38,420 bases of DNA from Campylobacterales bacterium (GTDB lineage: Bacteria > Campylobacterota > Campylobacteria > Campylobacterales > QNZT01), in assembly GCA_027084135.1 (NCBI GenBank), contig JALWLO010000103.1:1-38420 (forward strand), read 5' to 3'. The position numbers and the translations under genes are program-made. Positions 1-18,384 of this stretch are shown here, piece after piece. The first letter of the stretch is position 1. The number at the start of each line of letters is the position of its first letter. The notes beneath the pieces are model-generated. The model was not told where the DNA came from and ran no database searches. It worked only from the letters and a program-made list of their open reading frames with translations.

Positions 1-184
1 AACGACAGATGTTACAGGTTCAATCACACTTCCTGAGGGAACTGAGATGGTTATGCCTGGCGACAATGTAAAGATCACTGTTGAACTAATCGCACCTATC
101 GCTCTTGAAGAGGGTACGAGGTTTGCTATCCGTGAGGGTGGTAGAACAGTTGGTGCAGGTGTTGTTTCTAAAATCATCGAATAA
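1..184 (+). CDS. tuf: Elongation factor Tu, C-terminal fragment (5' end outside window)
   Basis: Frame 2 translates to [60 protein letters not shown], the classic EF-Tu C-terminus. Confidence 0.97.
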   Translation, partial: TTDVTGSITLPEGTEMVMPGDNVKITVELIAPIALEEGTRFAIREGGRTVGAGVVSKIIE

Positions 185-196
185 TTAACAACATTT

Positions 197-222
197 ACTA
201 AAGAGGTTAATGCCTCTTTAGT
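197..222 (+). terminator. Hairpin between tuf and rpmG (terminator/attenuator candidate)
   Basis: Perfect 10-bp stem ACTAAAGAGG / CCTCTTTAGT, 6-nt loop TTAATG; weak T tract (CTCTTAT). Confidence 0.5.
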
Positions 223-243
223 CTCTTATAGAAGGATTGATCT

Positions 244-402
244 ATGACTGTAAAAGTTGGATTGAAGTGTAGTGAGAGCGGTGATATCAACTACACAACT
301 ACAAAAAACAGTAAAACTATGACTGAAAAACTAGAGCTTATGAAGTATTCACCGAGACTCAAAAAGAGAACACTTCATAAAGAGGTAAAGCTCAAGTCAT
401 AA
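244..402 (+). CDS. rpmG: 50S ribosomal protein L33 (short ORF missing from the track)
   Basis: [52 protein letters not shown]; position tuf-rpmG-tRNA-Trp-secE-nusG is typical. Confidence 0.93.
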   Translation: MTVKVGLKCSESGDINYTTTKNSKTMTEKLELMKYSPRLKKRTLHKEVKLKS

Positions 403-453
403 AGTTGCAAGTAAAGCAGCGGAGTAGGAGACTACTTCAAAGCTTTCAAATCT

Positions 454-530
454 AGGGCAATAGCTCCAATTGGTAGAGCATCGGATTCCAAATCCGACGG
501 TTGGGGGTTCGAGTCCCTCTTGCCCTGCCA
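454..530 (+). tRNA. tRNA-Trp (CCA)
   Basis: AGGGCAA/TTGCCCT acceptor stem, anticodon arm CGGATTCCAAATCCG with CCA anticodon, GGTTCGAGTCC T-arm, encoded 3' CCA. Confidence 0.96.
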
Positions 531-547
531 TCTAAGTAGGAAGAGAG

Positions 548-727
548 ATGCAAAAGTTTTTGGATTATGTAACTCAATCAAAAATTGAGTTGATGAAAGT
601 TATATTCCCAACAAAAGAGCAGATAAGAAACGCTTTTATATCTGTATTTGTTGTGGTGGCGGTAATTTCGCTCTTTTTAGCTTTAATAGACGCGATAATG
701 TCATTTATATTGTCGCGGTTTTTATAA
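548..727 (+). CDS. secE: Preprotein translocase subunit SecE
   Basis: 59-aa ORF MQKFLDYVTQSKIELMKVIFPTKEQIRNAFISVFVVVAVISLFLALIDAIMSFILSRFL, single TM, directly before nusG. Confidence 0.93.
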   Translation: MQKFLDYVTQSKIELMKVIFPTKEQIRNAFISVFVVVAVISLFLALIDAIMSFILSRFL

Positions 728-736
728 GGAATAGTG

Positions 737-1282
737 ATGCCTAAAGAAGAGTCAAAACATAAATGGTATGCTATACAAACACATGCCGGAAGTGAGCAGA
801 GTGTAAAGCGAGCAATCGAAAATATCTTTGTTCAAATGGGTATCGAAGATAAGCTAAAAGAGATATTAGTACCTACTGAAGATGTGATTGAAGTAAAAAA
901 TGGTGAACAAAAGATAACTTCAAGAAGTTTGTATCCGGGCTATGTTTTTGCAAATATCGATTTAGATACCGCAACATGGCATAAGATACAATCACTTCCA
1001 AAAGTGAGTAGATTTATAGGCGAGTCAAAAAAACCTGTTCCGTTGAGTGAGAAAGATATCGCTGTGATTATTGAAAAAGCAAACAAAAAGGCTCCGCCGA
1101 AACCAAAAATATATTTTGAGGTTAATGAGAGCGTTCGTATCACCGAAGGACCTTTTGCAAACTTTACAGGAGTGGTTGAAGAGTACGATATGGTTCACGG
1201 AACACTCAAGCTCAATGTTTCCATCTTTGGAAGAAGTACTCCTGTAGAGATTTTGTATACGCAAGTTGAGAAGATCATATAA
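737..1282 (+). CDS. nusG: Transcription termination/antitermination factor NusG
   Basis: KWYAIQTHAGSEQSVKRAIE... N-terminal NGN and C-terminal KOW motif; ATG at 737 is better spaced from AAGGA than GTG at 734. Confidence 0.96.
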   Translation: MPKEESKHKWYAIQTHAGSEQSVKRAIENIFVQMGIEDKLKEILVPTEDVIEVKNGEQKITSRSLYPGYVFANIDLDTATWHKIQSLPKVSRFIGESKKPVPLSEKDIAVIIEKANKKAPPKPKIYFEVNESVRITEGPFANFTGVVEEYDMVHGTLKLNVSIFGRSTPVEILYTQVEKII

Positions 1283-1302
1283 ATTTTTAAAAAAGGAAAA
1301 TT

Positions 1303-1728
1303 ATGGCAAAGAAAGTAACAGGTCAAATCAAACTACATATACCTGCCGGTCAGGCGAACCCATCTCCACCTGTTGGTCCTGCGCTAGGTCAAGCCGGTGT
1401 GAATATTATGGAGTTTTGTAAAGCTTTCAATGAAAAAACAAAAGATAAAATGGGATTTAATATTCCTGTCGTTATCACTGTTTATGCTGATAGAAGTTTT
1501 ACATTTACGACAAAACAGCCGCCTGCAAGTGATCTGCTAAAAAAGGCTGCTGGGATTAAAAAAGGTTCCGACAATCCACTAAAAAACAAAGTTGGAAAGT
1601 TGACCAAAGAGCAACTAATGCAAGTTGTTGAGCAAAAGATAGAGGATCTAAATACTAAAGATAAAGAGCAAGCGGCTAAGATTTTAGCGGGAAGTGCCCG
1701 AAGCATGGGTATAGAGATACTAGATTAG
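1303..1728 (+). CDS. rplK: 50S ribosomal protein L11
   Basis: [40 protein letters not shown] signature. Confidence 0.99.
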   Translation: MAKKVTGQIKLHIPAGQANPSPPVGPALGQAGVNIMEFCKAFNEKTKDKMGFNIPVVITVYADRSFTFTTKQPPASDLLKKAAGIKKGSDNPLKNKVGKLTKEQLMQVVEQKIEDLNTKDKEQAAKILAGSARSMGIEILD

Positions 1729-1785
1729 TCACAAGTCTTACCACAAGACTCAAAAGTGTGGAAGCAAATTAAGCGGAGAGAATAG

Positions 1786-2487
1786 ATGTCAAAAAAAGTT
1801 TCAAAAAGATTTAAACAACTATTAGAGAAGATTGAAGATAAAGAGTATGACTTAACAGAGGCGGTTTCAAAGATAAAAGAGTTGAAATCTGCAAAATTTG
1901 ATGAAACTGTTGAAATTTCACTCAAACTCAATGTCGATCCTAGACATGCTGATCAGATGGTTAGAGGCTCGGTTGTTTTGCCTGCAGGTACCGGTAAAAC
2001 GGTCAGGGTTGCAGTTGTTGCAAAAGGTGCAAAACAAGATGAAGCGAAAGAGGCTGGAGCTGATTTGGTAGGTGATAACGATTTGATAGATGATATCACA
2101 GCCGGTAAGATCGACTTTGATGTCCTTATAGCGACTCCGGATATGATGGGAGTTGTCGGTAAAGTAGGTAGGATACTTGGACCAAAAGGTCTTATGCCAA
2201 ATCCGAAAACCGGAACCGTTACGATGGATGTAGCGCAAGCTGTAAAAAATGCCAAGGGTGGTCAGGTTAACTTCCGTGTTGATAAGCATGGAAATGTTCT
2301 AGCCGGTGTAGGTAAAGTATCTTTCAGTGAAAATGATCTATTAGGCAATTTGAAAGCATTTATCGCAAGTGTCAATAAACAAAAACCTGCCTCAGCAAAA
2401 GGAAGGTATATCAAATCAGCCTTTTTATCTCTAACGATGAGCCCATCTGTTAAACTTAACCCAATGGAGCTTTTAGAGATAAAATAG
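1786..2487 (+). CDS. rplA: 50S ribosomal protein L1
   Basis: [33 protein letters not shown] signatures. Confidence 0.99.
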   Translation: MSKKVSKRFKQLLEKIEDKEYDLTEAVSKIKELKSAKFDETVEISLKLNVDPRHADQMVRGSVVLPAGTGKTVRVAVVAKGAKQDEAKEAGADLVGDNDLIDDITAGKIDFDVLIATPDMMGVVGKVGRILGPKGLMPNPKTGTVTMDVAQAVKNAKGGQVNFRVDKHGNVLAGVGKVSFSENDLLGNLKAFIASVNKQKPASAKGRYIKSAFLSLTMSPSVKLNPMELLEIK

Positions 2488-2526
2488 CTAGTACTAAGCA
2501 TAGTTAACTTTTAGTACTAGTACTAA
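2488..2526 (+). repeat. Cluster of three TAGTACTA palindromes (two overlapping) in rplA-rplJ spacer
   Basis: CTAGTACTAA (2488-2497), TTAGTACTAG (2511-2520), CTAGTACTAA (2517-2526); 2511-2526 TTAGTACTAGTACTAA is a perfect 16-bp palindrome; 2488-2497 and 2511-2520 are also mutual inverted repeats. Confidence 0.9.
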
Positions 2527-2553
2527 AAGGGGATTTAATCTTTGGTTTAAGAA

Positions 2554-2625
2554 AATAGGGGTCGTATGACTTAAATAAAGAGGCAACTCCTAGCCTCTCT
2601 CCTTAAGTTTAAGGTTTGCCCTATT
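2554..2625 (+). promoter_or_regulatory. Ribosomal protein L10-leader-like RNA element upstream of rplJ
   Basis: Three nested stems: AATAGGG(2554-2560)/CCCTATT(2619-2625), ACTTAA(2569-2574)/TTAAGT(2603-2608), AGAGGC(2579-2584)/GCCTCT(2593-2598), directly upstream of rplJ as expected for L10(L12) autoregulation. Confidence 0.65.
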
Positions 2626-2648
2626 GATGAAACCAGAAAGGAGGAAAA

Positions 2649-3137
2649 ATGACAAGAGATGACAAAGTTAAGATCGTCGATGAGCTCACACAAGAGTTTA
2701 GTAATGCAAATGCCATCTTAGTTTGTGATTTCAAAGGCATGTCTTGTCAAGAGCTTGAAAAAGTGAGACAGTCAGCCCTTGATTCGGGAACTAAAGTCAA
2801 AGTTTGTAAAAATACTCTTGCTTCTATCGCATTGAAAAATGCAGATATGGAAGAGATAAAGCTCTTTGATACAAATATCTTTGTTTGGGGCGAAGATCAG
2901 ATTTCTGCGTGTAAAGTTGCAGATGATGCCGCATCAAATTTCAAAGATAAGTTTGTGATCAAAACAGGTCTCATTGCAGGTAAAATTGCAGATATGGCAA
3001 CGATTGAAGCGTACGCTAAATTACCTAGCAGAGATGAGCTTATCGGTATGTTGCTCTCTGTTTGGACAGCTCCGGCAAGAAACTTTGCTACCGGACTTGA
3101 CAATCTTAGAGCAAAAAAAGAAGAAGAGTCGGCTTAA
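2649..3137 (+). CDS. rplJ: 50S ribosomal protein L10
   Basis: DDKVKIVDELTQEFSNANAILVCDFKGMSCQELEKVRQ; rplJ-rplL-rpoB order. Confidence 0.98.
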   Translation: MTRDDKVKIVDELTQEFSNANAILVCDFKGMSCQELEKVRQSALDSGTKVKVCKNTLASIALKNADMEEIKLFDTNIFVWGEDQISACKVADDAASNFKDKFVIKTGLIAGKIADMATIEAYAKLPSRDELIGMLLSVWTAPARNFATGLDNLRAKKEEESA

Positions 3138-3208
3138 GTTAGCCTATTTACAAATTTATAAGAGTTAAGTAAAAATTTAAGATAAAATAATTTAAAAAAG
3201 GAAGGGAA

Positions 3209-3586
3209 ATGGCAATTACTAAAGAAGATGTTTTAGAGTTTATCTCAAATATGTCTGTGCTAGAGCTTAGTGAGCTTGTAAAAGAGTTTGAGGAGAAGTT
3301 TGGTGTTTCAGCTCAACCTACTGTTGTAGCCGGTGCTGCTGGTGGAGCCGCAGGTGGAGGAGCTTCTGAAGAGAAGACAGAGTTTGATGTAGTACTTAAA
3401 GATGCCGGTGCTAAGAAGATCAATGTCATTAAAGCGGTTAGAGCAATAACAGGTCTTGGTCTAAAAGAGGCGAAAGAGGCTGTTGAGGGTGCTCCTACAA
3501 CGATCAAAGAGGGTGTTAGTAAAGAGGATGCCGAAGAGGCTAAAAAGCAGCTTGAGGAGGCTGGTGCTACTGTTGAGCTTAAGTAG
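3209..3586 (+). CDS. rplL: 50S ribosomal protein L7/L12
   Basis: Flexible Ala/Gly hinge then [43 protein letters not shown]. Confidence 0.99.
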   Translation: MAITKEDVLEFISNMSVLELSELVKEFEEKFGVSAQPTVVAGAAGGAAGGGASEEKTEFDVVLKDAGAKKINVIKAVRAITGLGLKEAKEAVEGAPTTIKEGVSKEDAEEAKKQLEEAGATVELK

Positions 3587-3590
3587 TAAC

Positions 3591-3611
3591 AAGAGAGAGT
3601 TTATCTCTCTT
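3591..3611 (+). terminator. rplL-rpoB attenuator/terminator-like hairpin
   Basis: AAGAGAGA-GTTTA-TCTCTCTT followed by TTATCTTAT. Confidence 0.5.
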
Positions 3612-3712
3612 TTATCTTATGTTGAAGAGTATTCAATATCTGTTATAAATGACATTTGTAAGAGATGTTGGATAGATAACTTCTTTCCTAAATTTGCAAA
3701 AAACTTCTATGA

Positions 3713-12377
<8,665 letters not shown>

Positions 12378-12380
12378 AAC

Positions 12381-12406
12381 TTCATCGGGTAACTTTTCCC
12401 GATGAA
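12381..12406 (+). terminator. rpoC terminator-like hairpin
   Basis: TTCATCGGG-TAACTTTT-CCCGATGAA, 9-bp stem just after the rpoC stop. Confidence 0.6.
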
Positions 12407-12436
12407 AACCCTTTTCTTCATTGTTTTTAAGCGATT

Positions 12437-12442
12437 TATAAT
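12437..12442 (+). promoter_or_regulatory. Candidate -10 box of rpsL-rpsG-fusA operon
   Basis: TATAAT after a T-rich stretch, downstream of the rpoC hairpin and 69 nt upstream of the rpsL ATG. Confidence 0.45.
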
Positions 12443-12511
12443 CTCAATTTTTGTAACATTTGCCTCCTTTATGGACATTTGTCTGTAAATAAGGAAAATT
12501 TTAAAAAGGAT

Positions 12512-12892
12512 ATGAGTGTGCCTACTATCAATCAATTGGTAAGAAAAGAGAGAAAAAAGGTGATCAAAAAGTCCAAATCACCGGCACTTGTAAAATGTCC
12601 ACAAAGAAGAGGAGTTTGTACTAGGGTATATACGACAACACCTAAAAAACCAAACTCAGCTCTAAGAAAAGTGGCTAAAGTAAGACTTACAAGCGGCTTT
12701 GAGGTAATTAGCTATATCGGCGGTGAAGGACATAACCTCCAAGAGCACTCTATCGTACTCGTTAGAGGCGGAAGGGTAAAAGATTTACCAGGTGTGAAGT
12801 ATCACATTGTTCGTGGTGCGTTGGATACAGCCGGTGTTGCGAACAGAAAGGTTGCTAGAAGTAAATATGGTACGAAGAGACCTAAGAGTTAA
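12512..12892 (+). CDS. rpsL: 30S ribosomal protein S12
   Basis: [26 protein letters not shown]...; the upstream ORF start at 12479 is probably spurious (AAAAAGGA RBS precedes 12512). Confidence 0.98.
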   Translation: MSVPTINQLVRKERKKVIKKSKSPALVKCPQRRGVCTRVYTTTPKKPNSALRKVAKVRLTSGFEVISYIGGEGHNLQEHSIVLVRGGRVKDLPGVKYHIVRGALDTAGVANRKVARSKYGTKRPKS

Positions 12893-12898
12893 GAGTTT

Positions 12899-12938
12899 TT
12901 AGTACTAATCCATCTTTAGGTGCTTAGTCTAGTACTAA
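12899..12938 (+). repeat. Pair of TTAGTACTAA-family palindromes in rpsL-rpsG spacer
   Basis: TTAGTACTAA (12899-12908, perfect) and CTAGTACTAA (12929-12938), starts exactly 30 bp apart; GCTTAGT(12922-12928)/ACTAAGC(12934-12940) also forms a hairpin. Confidence 0.9.
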
Positions 12939-13030
12939 GCTTATGCATTTAATTTACTACTGTTATGAACTTGACAGGCTCTATCATTGATCCTTAGGGG
13001 ATAGAGTTTGAGTAAATTTAAATAAATTGA

Positions 13031-13510
<480 letters not shown>

Positions 13511-13521
13511 AAGGTTAGAAA

Positions 13522-15612
13522 ATGGCAAGATCACATAAATTAGAGGATTTAAGAAATATAGGGATTGCCGCTCACATTGATGCCGGTAAGACTACAACAA
13601 CAGAGAGAATTCTCTTTTACACAGGTGTTGAGCACAAGATAGGTGAAGTGCATGACGGTGCCGCTACGATGGACTGGATGGAGCAGGAGCAAGAGAGGGG
13701 TATCACCATCACTTCAGCTGCTACCACCTGTACTTGGAGAGGAAAACAGATCAATATTATTGACACTCCGGGACACGTTGACTTTACGATCGAAGTTGAA
13801 AGGTCCATGAGGGTTCTTGACGGTGCTGTGAGTGTATTTTGTGCCGTTGGCGGTGTACAACCTCAGTCTGAGACTGTTTGGAGACAAAGAAATAGATATG
13901 GAGTACCTTCTATCGTATTTGTGAATAAAATGGATAGGGTCGGTGCAGACTTTTATGAGGTTGAGAGACAGATCAGAGAGAGACTCAAAGGTAACCCTGT
14001 GCCGATCCAGCTTCCTATAGGTGCGGAAGATAACTTTGAGGGAGTGATCGATCTTGTGAAGATGAAAGAGATCGTGTGGGATGCGGAAGCCGCAATGGGT
14101 AGTGCATATCACGAGCAAGAGATCAGAGATGAGTTAAGAGAGAAAGCAGAAGAGTATAGAGAAAAGATGATCGAAGAGATAAGCTCCGTTGATGGAAATG
14201 AGGAGCTTATGGAGAAGTTCCTCGAGGGTGAAGAGCTCACAAATGAGGAGATCATGGCAGGTATAAAAAAAGCCACTATCAACATGCATATCGTACCTAT
14301 GACTTGCGGAACCGCTTTCAAAAACAAAGGTGTTCAGACACTGCTTGATGCGGTTGTAGACTATTTACCGGCTCCGACTGAAGTTCCTCCGATCAAAGGA
14401 ACATTGATGGATGATCCTGATACGGTAGTAGAGGTCGAGTCAACGGATGATGGTCCATTTGCGGCGCTTGCGTTTAAAATCATGACTGATCCTTTTGTGG
14501 GACAACTTACCTTTATCCGTGTCTATCGAGGAAGCTTAGAGTCAGGTAGCTATGTACTAAACTCTACGAAAAATAAAAAAGAGAGAGTCGGTCGTATCAT
14601 GAAGATGCATGCGATCAAGAGAGAGGAGATCAAAGAGATCTATGCCGGTGAGATTGGTGCGGTTGTCGGTCTCAAAGATACGACTACTGGTGATACACTT
14701 TGTGACCCAAGTGATAAAGTAGTACTAGAGAGGATGGATTTCCCTGATCCGGTTATCTCAGTTGCGGTCGAGCCGAAAACAAAAGCTGACCAAGAGAAGA
14801 TGGGTATAGCGCTTCAAAAATTGGCTCAAGAGGATCCAAGCTTTAGAGTACATACTGATGAAGAGAGTGGTCAAACGATCATCTCCGGTATGGGTGAGCT
14901 TCACCTTGAGATCATCGTTGATAGGATGAAGAGAGAGTTTAAAGTAGAAGCGGAAGTAGGTGCTCCGCAAGTTGCATATAGAGAGACTATCAGAAGCACG
15001 GTTGAGCAAGAGTACAAATATGCTAAGCAGTCAGGCGGTAGAGGTCAATATGGTCATGTATTCTTGAAGCTAGAGCCGCTAGAGCCTGGTGAAGGGTATG
15101 AGTTTGTGGATGCGATCAAAGGTGGTGTTGTTCCAAAAGAGTATATCCCTGCGGTTGATAAAGGTGTACAAGAGGCGATGCAAGGCGGTATACTTGCAGG
15201 TTATCCGGTAGAGGATGTGAAAGTGACGCTTTATGACGGTAGCTATCATGATGTTGACTCCTCTGAGATGGCGTTTAAACTTGCCGGTTCTATGTGTTTC
15301 AAAGAGGGAGCTAAAAAGGCAAACCCTGTTATCCTTGAGCCGATGATGAAAGTTGAGGTTGAAGTACCTGAGGAGTATATGGGTGATGTGATCGGTGACC
15401 TTAATAGAAGAAGAGGTCAAGTTGAGGGCATGGATGAGAGAGGTGGAAATAAGATTGTTAACGCGTTCGTTCCTCTTGCAGAGATGTTTGGTTACTCAAC
15501 TGACTTAAGAAGTGCGACACAAGGTAGAGCGACCTATACGATGGAATTTGATCACTATGATGAGGTTCCTAAAAATGTTGCTGAAGAGATCATCAAGAAG
15601 AGAAATGGTTAG
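13522..15612 (+). CDS. fusA: Elongation factor G
   Basis: [26 protein letters not shown]1 motif, full-length 696 aa. Confidence 0.99.
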   Translation: MARSHKLEDLRNIGIAAHIDAGKTTTTERILFYTGVEHKIGEVHDGAATMDWMEQEQERGITITSAATTCTWRGKQINIIDTPGHVDFTIEVERSMRVLDGAVSVFCAVGGVQPQSETVWRQRNRYGVPSIVFVNKMDRVGADFYEVERQIRERLKGNPVPIQLPIGAEDNFEGVIDLVKMKEIVWDAEAAMGSAYHEQEIRDELREKAEEYREKMIEEISSVDGNEELMEKFLEGEELTNEEIMAGIKKATINMHIVPMTCGTAFKNKGVQTLLDAVVDYLPAPTEVPPIKGTLMDDPDTVVEVESTDDGPFAALAFKIMTDPFVGQLTFIRVYRGSLESGSYVLNSTKNKKERVGRIMKMHAIKREEIKEIYAGEIGAVVGLKDTTTGDTLCDPSDKVVLERMDFPDPVISVAVEPKTKADQEKMGIALQKLAQEDPSFRVHTDEESGQTIISGMGELHLEIIVDRMKREFKVEAEVGAPQVAYRETIRSTVEQEYKYAKQSGGRGQYGHVFLKLEPLEPGEGYEFVDAIKGGVVPKEYIPAVDKGVQEAMQGGILAGYPVEDVKVTLYDGSYHDVDSSEMAFKLAGSMCFKEGAKKANPVILEPMMKVEVEVPEEYMGDVIGDLNRRRGQVEGMDERGGNKIVNAFVPLAEMFGYSTDLRSATQGRATYTMEFDHYDEVPKNVAEEIIKKRNG
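14720..14727 (+). repeat. TAGTACTA core inside fusA
   Basis: gTAGTACTAg; encodes K-VVL-E. Confidence 0.6.
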
Positions 15613-15627
15613 GTAGTTGATATAAAG

Positions 15628-15653
15628 GAAGAGATAGGCTTTGCCTACTCTTC
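15628..15653 (+). terminator. fusA terminator-like hairpin
   Basis: GAAGAG-A-TAGGC TTT GCCTA-CTCTTC (one bulged A). Confidence 0.55.
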
Positions 15654-15700
15654 ATTTATAGTTCCTGCATGATATCTTAAAAATTACTTTTTGACTCATC

Positions 15701-15777
15701 GTCCTCGTAGCTCAGCTGGATAGAGCACTGGATTCCTAATCCAGAGGTCACAGGTTCGAATCCTGTCGGGGACACCA
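15701..15777 (+). tRNA. tRNA-Arg (CCT)
   Basis: GTCCTCG acceptor 5' strand, GTAGCTCAGCTGGATAGAGC D arm, CTGGATTCCTAATCCAG anticodon arm, GGTTCGAATCC T arm, CGGGGAC acceptor 3' strand, encoded CCA. Confidence 0.96.
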
Positions 15778-15802
15778 TTCATAAAAAGCGGGAGATGAGA
15801 AA

Positions 15803-17605
15803 CTAAATAATATTTTTAATCAACTGTTCGGGCAGTAATCCCATCGACTCTTCTACCACTTTTGTATTGCCGTGAGGGATAAACTTATCCTCATATTCAA
15901 AGCTTGTTACCTTAACATCTAGTATCCCTTCCTCTTGCAAAAACTCTTCGATAGCACTTCCTACGCCGCCCATTTTGGCGCTATCACTAAAGATGTACCA
16001 CTTTTTATACTTAGTACTAAGCGTTTTGAGAAGTTCTCTATCGAGTGGTTTGACAAACCTAAGATCCAGCAGTCCCACATCTCTATCTAAAAGTTTTTCA
16101 CACTCGCAGGCTCTGCCGACACCGTTACCGTAGCCTACTAGAAGGATATCGCTTTCTCCCTCTTTGAGAAGCTGAGCTTTTCCTAGCTCAAACTCTGGAC
16201 TATCGTATCGGCATCCTATAAAAGCGCCTCTTGGATACCTAAAAGAGCAGGGGGTTTTCATCTTGTAGGCAAACGCTACAGCTTGTCTCATACTCTTTTC
16301 ATCTCTCGGTGCAAAGAGTGTCATATTTGGTATCGCTCTAAGGTAACTGATATCAAATGCCCCCTGATGTGTCTCTCCGTCCTCTCCTACTATTCCGGCA
16401 CGATCTACCGCAAATACAACCGGTAGGTTCATGATGCAGGCATCATGTATTACTTGATCGTATGCTCTTTGTAAAAAGGTTGAGTATATCGCTACAAAGG
16501 GCTTGAACCCCTCCTTTGCCATTGCGCACATGCTAGTGACTGCATGCTGTTCAGCGATTGCTACATCCCAAAATCTCTCCGGAAACTTCTCCATCAAATC
16601 TTTGATTCCGGTACCGCTTGGCATAGCGGCGGTAACACCGACAACTTTCTCATCACTTTTTGCAATTTCCATTAAAGACTCTGAGAAGATCTTCGTTGCA
16701 TTTTTTGCTCCATTTTTTGCGAGAGGCTCACCAGTTTCCAAGTTAAACTTACCGACGCCGTGCCAATGTTCATAGTAGCCTTCAGCAATCTTATACCCTT
16801 TCCCTTTGGTCGTTTGGGTATGAACGATAACAGGTTTTTTCATCTCTTTTGCAAGGGTAAAACTCTCTATAAGTGCTCGTAGATCATGACCGTCAGTAGG
16901 ACCGATATACTCAAGCCCAAGCTCTTCAAAAAGTATCCCTGGGGTGATGAGCTTAAGGCTCTCATCAAATCTCTTTGCCACATAAGTCGCCCCTTCAGGA
17001 AGATGTTCGAGTATCGATTGGGCTGAGGATTTTACCTTTTGATAAAATTTACCCGCCATCACTTGGGAGAGATAGTTGCTTATCGCACCGATCGGTTTTG
17101 CTATACTCATCTCGTTATCATTGAGTATGATGACCACCGGAAGTTTGATATCTCCAAGCTCATTCATCGCTTCATAGACCATTCCGGCACTCATCGAACC
17201 GTCACCTATGAGTGCAACCGGAAGCCTATCTTCCCCTTTGAGTTTGATAGCCTTTGCCGCGCCTGTGGCTAAAGAGATAGAGGTGGAACTATGACCCGCA
17301 ACAAAGTAGTCATAAGGTGATTCACTCGGTTTGGTATATCCGCTTATGCCGCCAAATTGTCTTAAAGTATCAAATTTGTCCCATCTATCAGTTAGAAGTT
17401 TATGTGCATAAGCTTGGTGACTGACATCGAAAATAAACGGATCCTTATTGACATCAAACACATAGTGCATCGCTACGATAAGTTCTACTACTCCTAGCGT
17501 GGAGCTTAAGTGTCCCCCATTTTTACTTACGGTTTCTAAAATCTTTTGACGAATTTTTTGGCATAGATCATGTAACTCCTCTATCGAGTAAGACTTTATA
17601 TCCAT
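15803..17605 (-). CDS. dxs: 1-deoxy-D-xylulose-5-phosphate synthase
   Basis: GGHLSSTLGVVELIVAMHYVFD, VALIGDGSMSAGMVYEAMNELG, TTKGKGY motifs. Confidence 0.98.
   Translation of the reverse strand: MDIKSYSIEELHDLCQKIRQKILETVSKNGGHLSSTLGVVELIVAMHYVFDVNKDPFIFDVSHQAYAHKLLTDRWDKFDTLRQFGGISGYTKPSESPYDYFVAGHSSTSISLATGAAKAIKLKGEDRLPVALIGDGSMSAGMVYEAMNELGDIKLPVVIILNDNEMSIAKPIGAISNYLSQVMAGKFYQKVKSSAQSILEHLPEGATYVAKRFDESLKLITPGILFEELGLEYIGPTDGHDLRALIESFTLAKEMKKPVIVHTQTTKGKGYKIAEGYYEHWHGVGKFNLETGEPLAKNGAKNATKIFSESLMEIAKSDEKVVGVTAAMPSGTGIKDLMEKFPERFWDVAIAEQHAVTSMCAMAKEGFKPFVAIYSTFLQRAYDQVIHDACIMNLPVVFAVDRAGIVGEDGETHQGAFDISYLRAIPNMTLFAPRDEKSMRQAVAFAYKMKTPCSFRYPRGAFIGCRYDSPEFELGKAQLLKEGESDILLVGYGNGVGRACECEKLLDRDVGLLDLRFVKPLDRELLKTLSTKYKKWYIFSDSAKMGGVGSAIEEFLQEEGILDVKVTSFEYEDKFIPHGNTKVVEESMGLLPEQLIKNII
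16011..16020 (+). repeat. TTAGTACTAA (perfect) inside dxs
   Basis: Within 12-bp palindrome CTTAGTACTAAG; encodes LSTK on the dxs strand. Confidence 0.9.
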
Positions 17606-17615
17606 ATTCCCCTCT

Positions 17616-18383
17616 TTAAGCCTCTTTTTTTATCAGCTCTATCACCTTTTGTACTCTTGTTTGGATAGTAGCATCAAAATTTTCTATGTTACTAAGTATA
17701 ATAATTCCACCTTTATTTACGGCATCATCAGCAACGATTTTTATCTTTTTTATCTCTTTGAGTCTCTCTTTAAGATAGATAGCATCTATCGGGTTTGCCT
17801 TGATGATGATATAGGTGGCATCTTTGATCTTGAGAAGAAACTCTTTTGTCAGATTGAAGGCTATCTCTTTCGATCTATCTTCAAGCTCACATTTGATTAC
17901 TTTTTGGGCGATTGATATTGCAAGTTCTATCAACTCATCTTTGATCATCTCTAAAGAGCTCTTTTGATTGAGTATTGTCTCATCTAGCTTTGTGATTGAG
18001 TTGATGAGTTGCGTTTTGAATGATTCGATCTCATGAGAAGCCTCCTCTTGAAGCTCTTTCGTGGCATCCTCTCTTCCTTTTTGATAAGCCGACTCCTTCT
18101 CTTGCTCCACTTTTTCATCGAAATTTTTTTCAAGTTCTTCCAGTTTCATTTGGAGGGTGAGGTTCTCTTCTGTGAGCTTCTCTATCCTCTTGAGAAGTTC
18201 ATCAACACTCTCTTGAGGATCACTCTTGTTATCGTTAGTACTAGAGACTGTTTCATGGCTGTTATCTCTCTCTTCAAAAGATTTTGGTTCATACTTTTGA
18301 TGAGAATTGCTTTTAAACACTTTAAAGCTAAATCGCTCTATCTTATGTTCATTTGTTTGTGTATTGTCTATCACCCTTGCCAT
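17616..18383 (-). CDS. fliH: Flagellar assembly protein FliH
   Basis: Between fliG and dxs; coiled coil region then ELAISIAQKVIKCELEDRSK / VVADDAVNKGGIII typical of FliH C-terminus. Confidence 0.88.
   Translation of the reverse strand: MARVIDNTQTNEHKIERFSFKVFKSNSHQKYEPKSFEERDNSHETVSSTNDNKSDPQESVDELLKRIEKLTEENLTLQMKLEELEKNFDEKVEQEKESAYQKGREDATKELQEEASHEIESFKTQLINSITKLDETILNQKSSLEMIKDELIELAISIAQKVIKCELEDRSKEIAFNLTKEFLLKIKDATYIIIKANPIDAIYLKERLKEIKKIKIVADDAVNKGGIIILSNIENFDATIQTRVQKVIELIKKEA
18235..18244 (+). repeat. TTAGTACTAG copy inside fliH
   Basis: 9/10 match; encodes SSTN on the fliH strand. Confidence 0.8.
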
Positions 18384-18384
18384 A

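Noticed and set aside
1741-1761. CCACA...TGTGG and AGTCTT...AAGACT pairings in rplK-rplA spacer (possible L1 site)
   Set aside because: Short alternative stems without the recognisable L1-binding internal loop; not strong enough to call.
3330-3365. GGTGCTGCTGGTGGAGCCGCAGGTGGAGGAGC repeat-like tract in rplL
   Set aside because: Encodes the normal Ala/Gly-rich flexible hinge of L7/L12.
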